From Gammaproteobacteria bacterium (GTDB lineage Bacteria > Pseudomonadota > Gammaproteobacteria > Pseudomonadales > Azotimanducaceae): 35,749 nt of DNA. Made by a program: the position numbers and the translations under genes. This document shows, one piece after another, positions 31,145 through 35,749 of the stretch (its first letter is position 1; each line of letters opens with the position of its first letter). The notes beneath the pieces are model-generated. The model was not told the DNA's origin. It made no database searches and saw nothing but the letters and a program-made list of their open reading frames with translations. The stretch lies in the NCBI GenBank assembly GCA_002708765.1, contig PAPD01000045.1:1-35749 (forward strand), read 5' to 3'.

Positions 31145-31875
31145 TGGAACATCTCCTCTTGGGCGGGTCTAAGTTCCCCGAAGCCGGGGAGGGTGGGTTT
31201 CGACCATTCGTCCTCGAGACGGACGACAGCCTTCTCGAAGTAGGTCGGGAAGATCTCGCAACCGACGAACTTCCGGCCGGCGCGCAGGCAAGCGACTGCA
31301 GTCGTCGCGCTCCCTGCGAACGGATCGACGACGACGAGGTCGGGATCGAGGAAGGAGAGGCACCAAGAGATCAGCTCGAGGGGCTTTTGCGTCGGATGGA
31401 TACGACCTTCCGGGAAAGCGGCAGATCGGGCGATCGTCTTGCAACGGGACGCCTTGTCGAACGAGGTCCACGCGAGTTCGACGTCCGCGAGAGAGAAGTC
31501 CCTCTGTCCCTTGTCCCAAACGAGCCACCTTTGCGAAGGAGGGAGGAGATCGGCGAAGTAATTCCCTCCCCATACGATCGCTTCCTTTCCGACCCGGAGC
31601 AGCTCCTCGAAGATCTCGTCGTCGGGTCTCTGGTCGTCCCACGAGGTATCTCCGTAATCGCGATACCGGAACCGGGAAGAGGACTTACCCTCCTCCCTTG
31701 CTTTCCGGGTGAGGCGGGAGAGCTGTTTATCGTAACCGATGCCGTAGGGAGGGTCGGTGAGGACCCCGGCGCTCTGGTCGTCCAGAGAAGCGAGGAGAGC
31801 GTCCGCGCTGGTCTGGTAGAGGGTAACGCCGTCCTTCGACCAGACCGGGACGTCCTGAAGATTGATATCGGGCAC
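31141..31875 (-). CDS. DNA methyltransferase (N6-adenine/N4-cytosine, beta-type order)
   Basis: GTG 31875 with AGGGAGAA upstream gives 244 residues. Motif IV DPPYG is at 41-45 and the S-adenosylmethionine motif I DPFAGSATTA at 184-193, so motif IV precedes motif I as in beta-class enzymes; HPTQKP (160-165) is the adjacent motif X. It methylates an amino group of DNA bases. No restriction enzyme is nearby, so it is an orphan enzyme that may protect the phage from host restriction or regulate its own DNA. Target sequence unknown. The longer frame upstream was rejected because it overlaps the preceding gene. Confidence 0.92.
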   Translation of the reverse strand: MPDINLQDVPVWSKDGVTLYQTSADALLASLDDQSAGVLTDPPYGIGYDKQLSRLTRKAREEGKSSSRFRYRDYGDTSWDDQRPDDEIFEELLRVGKEAIVWGGNYFADLLPPSQRWLVWDKGQRDFSLADVELAWTSFDKASRCKTIARSAAFPEGRIHPTQKPLELISWCLSFLDPDLVVVDPFAGSATTAVACLRAGRKFVGCEIFPTYFEKAVVRLEDEWSKPTLPGFGELRPAQEEMFQ

Positions 31876-31889
31876 TCTGGTTCTCCCTA

Positions 31890-32288
31890 TCAGTGGACCG
31901 AAGTCGTCATGCAGCGCTCGAGGAAGAGCTCGAAGTCCTCCCCTTCGATAACCTCGTCGGGGTGTCCCGGCCGGACGTAACGCAGCTGGAAGAACTTCCA
32001 ACCGACCGGGATGTTATGGACCGCGAGGATCGAAAACAGGACTTTCGTGGCGTCCTCCTTCCGGAGGCGGGACCCGTCCGCGTTCGTAATCGCTCCCGAG
32101 TGGATCTCGAGGACGATCTTCTTCCGGAGCTTGTGGGTCTGGATCATCTGGACGTAGGAGACCTCCGCTCCGGCCGGCTGGGCGCGATCCGCGGCCTCTT
32201 CGATCAGGAACGCGAGGGCGCACTCCATCTCGCATCCGTCTCCGTAATTAACCGAGAAGTCCTTCGGATCGTAATCGAATTTAAGCAT
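31890..32288 (-). CDS. 132-residue protein, unrecognised
   Basis: ATG 32288 follows AAGAGGAGAAGA. The sequence has a strand-turn start (MLKFDYDPKDFSVNYGDGCE) and a helix (CALAFLIEEAADRAQP), then basic and acidic strands ending EDFELFLERCMTTSVH. No named family. Located between the methyltransferase and the small membrane gene. Confidence 0.55.
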   Translation of the reverse strand: MLKFDYDPKDFSVNYGDGCEMECALAFLIEEAADRAQPAGAEVSYVQMIQTHKLRKKIVLEIHSGAITNADGSRLRKEDATKVLFSILAVHNIPVGWKFFQLRYVRPGHPDEVIEGEDFELFLERCMTTSVH

Positions 32289-32319
32289 TCTCTTCTCCTC
32301 TTTTACGAGAGATAATCGT

Positions 32320-32493
32320 TCATCCGAACATCAGGCCGATAAGAAAAGGGCCTAGCGCCAACGAGACGAGAAGAAGCCATATGTCGACCGTATCTTCGGG
32401 AAGGACAGTCGGCTTTCGAGCCCAGTCTCCGGCGTCGTCCGGAAGGTCGAAGTCGTCGTCTCGACCCACGGGTCCGTTTTGGTTTTCAAGCAT
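32320..32493 (-). CDS. 57-residue membrane protein
   Basis: ATG 32493 follows AAGGAGATCAGG and overlaps the previous stop by eight bases. The N-terminus is acidic (VGRDDDFDLPDDAGDW) and the C-terminus is a single membrane segment (IWLLLVSLALGPFLIGLMFG). Function unknown; one of several small membrane proteins in this arm. Confidence 0.55.
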   Translation of the reverse strand: MLENQNGPVGRDDDFDLPDDAGDWARKPTVLPEDTVDIWLLLVSLALGPFLIGLMFG

Positions 32494-32758
32494 CCTGATC
32501 TCCTTGAATCTTGGCAAAGAAGGTATGTCCTTCCGCTATACGCGATATCTCTTCGACGAGCTTGTCACGCTCGATCTGGAGTTTGTCTATCTCGACTACG
32601 ACGCTTTCCTGTTCGGCGGTGGTTCGCCCTATCGTATCGGCGATAAGATAGTTTATCGTAAGTCCGATAGTCTTGATCTTCGACTGCAGAAGCTGCAACC
32701 GAATAAGGTCTACGGTAAATTCCCGGAAGCCTTCTCCTTTGATATCTACTTTATTCAT
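32486..32758 (-). CDS. 90-residue coiled-coil protein
   Basis: ATG 32758 overlaps the upstream TGA as ATGA. The longer frame was rejected since it runs through the DUF1064 gene. The product is helical (FTVDLIRLQLLQSKIKTIGL, then VVVEIDKLQIERDKLVEEIS) with leucine and isoleucine heptads. Likely a small dimeric protein. Function unknown. Confidence 0.55.
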   Translation of the reverse strand: MNKVDIKGEGFREFTVDLIRLQLLQSKIKTIGLTINYLIADTIGRTTAEQESVVVEIDKLQIERDKLVEEISRIAEGHTFFAKIQGDQDA

Positions 32759-33174
32759 CCGAACGTCTCCTTTACCCACTCTTTCTTCTTGAACTGGACC
32801 GCGACGAACCGGAAGAGAGGGAACGTCTCCGCCGCGACCTTGATCTTTACCCGAGCGTCTTCCTCCCAAAAGCCTTTTACCTCGTGGAACTCGAGCGTCC
32901 CGTCCTCCAGCATCACGAGGAAGTCGGGGGTATAGAAGGTCCGATCCGCGAGACGGAGCTTTACGGCTTCGAAGGCGAACCACTGGATCCTCCCGGCGCG
33001 CTTCTCCTCTTCGAGTAAAAGCGAGTAACGCGCTTCTGTCTTATTCATCTTTCCGGGGGGAAGCCTCCCGAGAGCGTATCGACGCGGACCTCGAGCCTTT
33101 TTCGAAGGAGCCTTTTTCGAAGGAGCCTTCTTTCCGACTGGCGCGTTCGGAGCGGGGATGGGGGTAACAGCCAT
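32755..33174 (-). CDS. DUF1064 protein, nuclease/resolvase-like, with basic tail
   Basis: ATG 33174 overlaps the previous TGA as TGATG and gives 139 residues. The core MNKTEARYSLLLEEEKRAGR, FEAVKLRLADRTFYTPDFLV and FHEVKGFWEEDARVKIKVAA is the DUF1064 signature. The PDF...E.KG pattern is that of PD-(D/E)xK nucleases, so a Holliday-junction or branched-DNA nuclease role in replication is likely. The N-terminal 35 residues are a Lys/Ala/Pro tail with duplicated KKAPS units, probably binding DNA. Confidence 0.8.
   Translation of the reverse strand: MAVTPIPAPNAPVGKKAPSKKAPSKKARGPRRYALGRLPPGKMNKTEARYSLLLEEEKRAGRIQWFAFEAVKLRLADRTFYTPDFLVMLEDGTLEFHEVKGFWEEDARVKIKVAAETFPLFRFVAVQFKKKEWVKETFG
33095..33124 (-). 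repeat. Tandem 15-bp duplication in DUF1064 gene
   Basis: GCCTTTTTCGAAGGA occurs twice back to back (33095-33109 and 33110-33124), with a degenerate third part after it. On the - strand it encodes repeated KKAPS units. Copy number could vary between isolates through slippage. Confidence 0.85.
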
Positions 33175-33749
33175 CAGAACTGGAGCTCCTCTTCCTTCTC
33201 GTCGACCCGGACAGCGGGACGAGAGAGACGATACGATTCGATACCCTTCGGCGCGATCTGGTCGACCGGGTGTTCCTCTTCCTTCTCGACCGGCTTCTTC
33301 TTGCCGCTGGAGACGTAGATAAACTCGTCGTCGACCGGGTTGTATTTCGGCGCGGTAGGGAGCTGGAAGTCCTTCCGCTTCGGCGTCCAGAGCAGATACG
33401 AGCGGAGCGGTTGCGGCGCGCCGTCGATCGGATAACAGGTAAGTGCCCAACGCTTCACCAGCTTCTGGCCTTTCTTCGGACAGAAGGTCTCGACGATAAA
33501 GCCGCGCGCCTCCAGATCCTTCAGGCCTTGCCGGAGCGTCTTAAGATCGGCGATCCCTACCTCCTCGCATAGATCCTGAACGCCTCCCCGAACCCGTCCG
33601 TTCTGCGACCAAGGGCGGCACCGATACTGAAGGGCGCGCAACACTTCCCGAGCAACGAGGGAGAGGGAGCGATAGGCGGGGCACTCGACCATTGAGCGTT
33701 CTACGGCGAAGTAATTGTCGAGAGGGTTGTCGGACGTCTTCTTCGTCAC
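33174..33749 (-). CDS. Winged-helix protein, replication-initiator-like
   Basis: The GTG start overlaps the upstream TGA. The 191-residue protein has an N-terminal winged-helix pattern (AYRSLSLVAREVLRALQYRC, then LCEEVGIADLKTLRQGLKDL and ARGFIVETF), as in phage replication proteins and DnaD-like initiators. The rest is polar and acidic at the end. Located beside the iteron-like repeats at 34119-34260, it could be the origin-binding initiator; no helicase or polymerase is encoded, so host enzymes would be recruited. Function is inferred. Confidence 0.55.
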   Translation of the reverse strand: MTKKTSDNPLDNYFAVERSMVECPAYRSLSLVAREVLRALQYRCRPWSQNGRVRGGVQDLCEEVGIADLKTLRQGLKDLEARGFIVETFCPKKGQKLVKRWALTCYPIDGAPQPLRSYLLWTPKRKDFQLPTAPKYNPVDDEFIYVSSGKKKPVEKEEEHPVDQIAPKGIESYRLSRPAVRVDEKEEELQF

Positions 33750-33976
33750 TGGTCCGCTCCCGCAAGTTCGAGGACGGCGTCGTCGAGAGCTTCCCTTCTG
33801 GTCTTAAGACCTTCGAGGACAGCGTCGACCGCGTCTCTTGGGATCTCTCTGTTTCCGGAGAGCATCTCGTCGAACTCACGGGGTCGGATCTTCAAGCGAC
33901 GACCTAGCCGCTCTTTCCAGTGCCTACCCCAAACAAGGGAGGCGCACGCGTCGAATCTCTGGGGGGAAAGTTCCAT
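33746..33976 (-). CDS. Small helix-turn-helix protein, first leftward gene
   Basis: ATG 33976 with CGGAGTAAG upstream gives 76 residues. A TTG 60 bases further up is possible but lacks a ribosome site. The sequence CASLVWGRHWKERLGRRLKI, then RPREFDEMLSGNREIPRD, follows the pattern YGxxWxxxLAxxLGVSxRTVRRWxxGxxxIP that I associate with small alphaproteobacterial regulators. So it probably binds DNA in the divergent gap and controls the leftward arm. GTGA overlap couples it to the winged-helix gene. Confidence 0.65.
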   Translation of the reverse strand: MELSPQRFDACASLVWGRHWKERLGRRLKIRPREFDEMLSGNREIPRDAVDAVLEGLKTRREALDDAVLELAGADQ

Positions 33977-34055
33977 CTTACTCCGTCTCGGTTCAACGCT
34001 TCCGGGTTCAAGGGGAAGCGGGATCTCGGAACGCAACAGCGAACCGGCGAAGGAC

Positions 34056-34083
34056 TATCTAGGCACGCTAGTCAGGATTGCAA
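34056..34083 (-). promoter_or_regulatory. Promoter candidate A (leftward early)
   Basis: TTGCAA (34078-34083) and TAGATA (34056-34061, - strand) are spaced 16 bp, about 80 bases before the first leftward ATG. It shares the TTGCAA, ACTAG and CCTAGATA words with site B. The repeats at 34108-34173 lie directly upstream of its -35. Confidence 0.6.
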
Positions 34084-34118
34084 GCAGAAAAGTAGGATGG
34101 GAATAAGGAATATCGGGA

Positions 34119-34140
34119 GACGGGGGATATTCCCCTATGA
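34119..34140. repeat. Palindromic operator/iteron repeat, copy 1
   Basis: A 22-bp unit with core GGGGATATTCCCC (arms GGGGA/TCCCC, 3-base centre) followed by TATGA. It is identical to 34152-34173. A degenerate inverted form GGAATATC lies at 34108-34115. Confidence 0.85.
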
Positions 34141-34151
34141 AGTTTATATCT

Positions 34152-34173
34152 GACGGGGGATATTCCCCTATGA
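34152..34173. repeat. Palindromic operator/iteron repeat, copy 2
   Basis: Exact copy of 34119-34140, start to start 33 bp away, about three helical turns. The 11 bases between are A/T-rich (AGTTTATATCT). It lies in the divergent gap between the two arms. Confidence 0.85.
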
Positions 34174-34248
34174 GGGATTGAGGGCAAAAGCAGACCGACG
34201 GAATTCCGCCACTTCCCTTCGTCCGGATTGTCGATTAAGAGGCTATCG

Positions 34249-34260
34249 TCATAGGGGAAT
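34249..34260. repeat. Inverted half-copy of the gap repeat
   Basis: TCATAGGGGAAT is the exact reverse complement of the last 12 bases of the 22-bp unit, followed by a diverged second half (TTCTACC). It lies on the + arm side of the gap, so a protein binding these sites could affect both arms. Confidence 0.75.
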
Positions 34261-34266
34261 TTCTAC

Positions 34267-34289
34267 CTACGTTATAGAGACTACGTTAT
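34267..34289. repeat. Direct repeat CTACGTTAT
   Basis: CTACGTTAT occurs at 34267-34275 and 34281-34289, 14 bp apart, between the repeats above and the first rightward gene. It may be part of a promoter or a second binding site; no convincing -35/-10 pair is seen around it. Confidence 0.5.
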
Positions 34290-34342
34290 CCTTCCCATTC
34301 GACAGATCGGACGGGGCCGGACAATCGACGACGGGAACAACG

Positions 34343-34984
34343 ATGCGGATCGAGATCGACAGCAGAGCAATAGACCGGGAGGCGCGACTCTTCCGAGCGG
34401 ACGCTAAACAGGTCCGGACGTCGATCCAAGAAGCTTTGAATAAGACAGCCTACCAAGCGAGGAAGGCGGAACGTTCGAATATCGACAAGAAGCTCGACAG
34501 GGCCAAACCGTTTACCAAGGCGTCGGTTGCTGTCCGCCTGGCAAAGGCAACGCAGGACGAACCAGAGAGCGCGGTCTTCGTCCTCTCCCGGATGGAATCG
34601 ATACTCTCCAGACTGGAAGAAGGCGGGATCGAACCGAGAGGTCTGGGTATCACCAGAGAGGGGAAGCGCTTCGAGAACCGATACGGCTCGCTCGGTCGGA
34701 ACGTGGTCGACAAGTTGCTCCGGCGTAAGAGGACGTTCTTTGCAGAGATCAACGGGACGCGCGGGATCTTCATTCGAGAGAAGACGCCGAAGAGACAGCG
34801 TCGACGCAACGCTCCCGGACAGGGCAGACAGAAGCGCGAGATAAAGCTCCTCGTCGCATTCCTCCCGAAGGCAGAGTATGAGGAGCAGCTAGGCTTCGTC
34901 GACGTCGGGGAACTGATCGGCCGGCAGAACCTCACCCGCAACGTGACGGACCAGCTCCGCAAGAGGACGAAGAAGATCCGATGA
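34343..34984 (+). CDS. Minor tail protein (gpZ-like) candidate
   Basis: ATG 34343 gives 213 residues; the 55-residue upstream extension in frame crosses the repeat region and was rejected. The pattern SRAIDREARLFRADAKQVRT, IQEALNKTAYQARKAERSNI and RAKPFTKASVAVRLAK resembles tail completion proteins of the gpZ type, where a helical N-terminus with LNxTAxxAR is followed by a Thr/Pro turn. The C-terminus is basic. It is the first gene of the rightward arm, upstream of terminase, not in the usual head-tail joining place. The family call is tentative. Confidence 0.5.
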   Translation: MRIEIDSRAIDREARLFRADAKQVRTSIQEALNKTAYQARKAERSNIDKKLDRAKPFTKASVAVRLAKATQDEPESAVFVLSRMESILSRLEEGGIEPRGLGITREGKRFENRYGSLGRNVVDKLLRRKRTFFAEINGTRGIFIREKTPKRQRRRNAPGQGRQKREIKLLVAFLPKAEYEEQLGFVDVGELIGRQNLTRNVTDQLRKRTKKIR

Positions 34985-35005
34985 TCCGTTCATATTCGAC
35001 CGCTG

Positions 35006-35042
35006 TTTCCTGTCGTTCAGCTTTCTACCCGCTTTCCTATCG
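35006..35042. repeat. TTTCC-type repeats, possible terminase binding sites
   Basis: TTTCCTGTCG (35006-35015) and TTTCCTATCG (35033-35042) are near identical, with a related CTTTCTACCC (35021-35030) between. They recall in form the lambda cosB R sites bound by the small terminase subunit, which have a TTTCC core. Similarity by eye only. Confidence 0.45.
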
Positions 35043-35258
35043 CGTCTCCTCGAGGTCGATCCCGGGGACAGGTTGCTCGGGGGATCGCGGGTCCTTCCTA
35101 GAGATCTCGTCGACTAAGTGGGTTAGGCGCGCCCGGAGGTGTCTCACACTTTTTGGGGCCGCCGCAGGGAACTTTAAGCAATTCCTCGCGCGCGCACGCG
35201 TTATGGGACCTACAGAAAACGAACCCTTTTCAATTAAGACGGACCTCGAGACGCAGAT

Positions 35259-35278
35259 CTCCGGGTCTTTTGCCGGAG
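35259..35278 (+). promoter_or_regulatory. Hairpin covering the terS ribosome site
   Basis: CTCCGG (35259-35264) pairs with CCGGAG (35273-35278), loop of 8. The GGAG at 35275-35278 is the only good ribosome site for the ATG at 35286, so the hairpin would hide it and limit small terminase synthesis. Confidence 0.6.
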
Positions 35279-35285
35279 CAGCTTA

Positions 35286-35749
35286 ATGGCCCAAGGAAAG
35301 AAAACTCCGAACGTCCCGAACGAGTCGGATATGATCCAGATGAAGGACGCGGCTGTCTTCTTCAACGTCAAGCCGCCGGCGATAACGCAGTGGAAGAACT
35401 CCGGTCGCTATCGCGGTTTCTACAACGTCAACGGAAAACCGAAGGTCTATCTTCCCGAGCTGATCGAGAGCCGGATCGCGAATGCTATCTCCGAAAACCA
35501 GAATGGCGGAGGCGGGGACTTCGAGGAAGAGCTTAAGGCAATCGAGAAGGAGAAGGCTCGAGCCGCCGCGAGGAAGGTGATCCGTTCCGACCAGATCGAA
35601 GACGGGAAGACCGTATACGTCGACGATATCGTAATGGGCTTCGACGATATCGCTTCGAAGTTCCGCTCCGAGATCAAGGCTATCGGTCCGCACCTCGCGC
35701 AGCAGATGATCGAATACTTTTCCGCTTTCCTCCTTCAGGCAGTCGACGA
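35286..35749 (+). CDS. Terminase small subunit, N-terminal part (Nu1-like)
   Basis: The ATG at 35286 shares a base with an upstream TAA and follows CCGGAG. Together with 1-282 it encodes 208 residues. The N-terminus MAQGKKTPNVPNESDMIQMK then DAAVFFNVKPPAITQWKNSG is a winged helix-turn-helix as in Nu1 (AAxxFxVxxxxIxxWxxxG), the part that binds cos DNA. Residues 66-100 are a coiled coil. It works with the GpA-type large subunit to recognise the genome end and start packaging. The contig ends inside the gene only because the circle was opened here. Confidence 0.88.
   Translation, partial: MAQGKKTPNVPNESDMIQMKDAAVFFNVKPPAITQWKNSGRYRGFYNVNGKPKVYLPELIESRIANAISENQNGGGGDFEEELKAIEKEKARAAARKVIRSDQIEDGKTVYVDDIVMGFDDIASKFRSEIKAIGPHLAQQMIEYFSAFLLQAVD
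35631..35749. repeat. Terminal direct repeat, right copy (contig overlap)
   Basis: Identical to 1-119. Removing one copy closes the circle at 35630 bp and restores the full small terminase gene. Confidence 0.93.

Larger units (their letters stand above)
34985..35285. other. Gap before terS, probable cos region
   Basis: About 300 bases without a convincing gene. A 101-codon frame (34981-35286) spans it but has unusual composition and no ribosome site. The gap has TTTCC-type repeats (35006-35042), palindromes GAGATCTC near 35100 and GGCGCGCC (35126-35133), a GC-alternating run GCGCGCGC near 35190 and a hairpin before terS. In lambda-type phages cos lies upstream of the small terminase gene, so the packaging site is expected here. 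I cannot name the exact cut site. Confidence 0.55.

Noticed and set aside
34220..34300. Rightward promoter near the inverted half-repeat (TTGTCG with ATAGGG)
   Set aside because: The -10 is poor and no transcript evidence exists; I could not support any rightward promoter in the gap with confidence.
34981..35286. 101-codon frame between the 34343 gene and terS
   Set aside because: Overlapping ends (ATGA and TAATG) look inviting, but there is no ribosome site, the composition is unlike the neighbours, and the stretch carries cos-like repeats. Kept as a gap, not as a gene.
35631..35749. T7-like direct terminal repeat
   Set aside because: The repeat lies inside terS and has a length typical of assembler overlap; closing it restores an intact gene.
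1..35749. tRNA genes, CRISPR arrays, integrase or attachment sites, diversity-generating elements
   Set aside because: No cloverleaf-like segment, no regularly spaced repeat array, no recombinase-like protein and no reverse transcriptase-like protein was seen in the frames I read.

Overview
The window is the genome of a tailed phage (Caudoviricetes, siphovirus-type gene order). It is almost certainly a complete circular contig opened at an arbitrary point: bases 1-119 recur identically at 35631-35749, and the terminase small subunit gene runs off the right end (35286-35749) and continues in frame at 1-282. The unique length is therefore 35630 bp. A two-component spanin pair points to a Gram-negative host. 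The GC-rich codon use and a small helix-turn-helix protein of a type I associate with alphaproteobacterial phages suggest a proteobacterial, perhaps alphaproteobacterial, host; this is inference.

The genome has two opposed transcription arms. The rightward (+) arm runs from 34343 across the contig junction to 23756. It holds a displaced minor tail protein-like gene, a 300-bp cos-like gap, terminase (Nu1/GpA type), a gpW-like connector, the portal, a protease-scaffold-capsid fusion, a capsid cement protein, head-tail joining genes, the tail tube, frameshifted tail chaperones, tape measure, tail tip proteins, a strong terminator, a lysis cassette (membrane-anchored GH108 lysin, three small membrane or coiled-coil proteins, Rz/Rz1) and a six-bladed propeller receptor-binding candidate. 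Most genes overlap as ATGA, GTGA or TAATG, so translation is coupled.

The leftward (-) arm runs from 33976 to 23753 and holds about 25 small genes: a helix-turn-helix protein, a winged-helix replication-initiator-like protein, a DUF1064 nuclease-like protein, an orphan DNA methyltransferase, a DUF1367 protein, an Xre-type regulator, many unrecognised small proteins (several too short for a routine ORF cutoff) and a DUF7768 protein. Three gaps in this arm carry the same promoter-like pattern, TTGCAA with 16-17 bp to TAGATA or TAACTT. The arms meet tail to tail in a 4-bp CTAA that contains both stop codons.

The most interesting signals are: (i) an in-frame internal start with an AAGGAGG ribosome site inside the protease-capsid fusion, predicted to make scaffold-capsid protein separately; (ii) a T TTT TTG slippery heptamer producing a lambda G/GT-like chaperone fusion; (iii) palindromic repeats in the divergent gap 33977-34342, either operators or origin iterons; (iv) a hairpin that would cover the terS ribosome site next to cos-like repeats. 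I see no integrase, CI-type lysogeny module, DNA polymerase, helicase, tRNA or CRISPR array.
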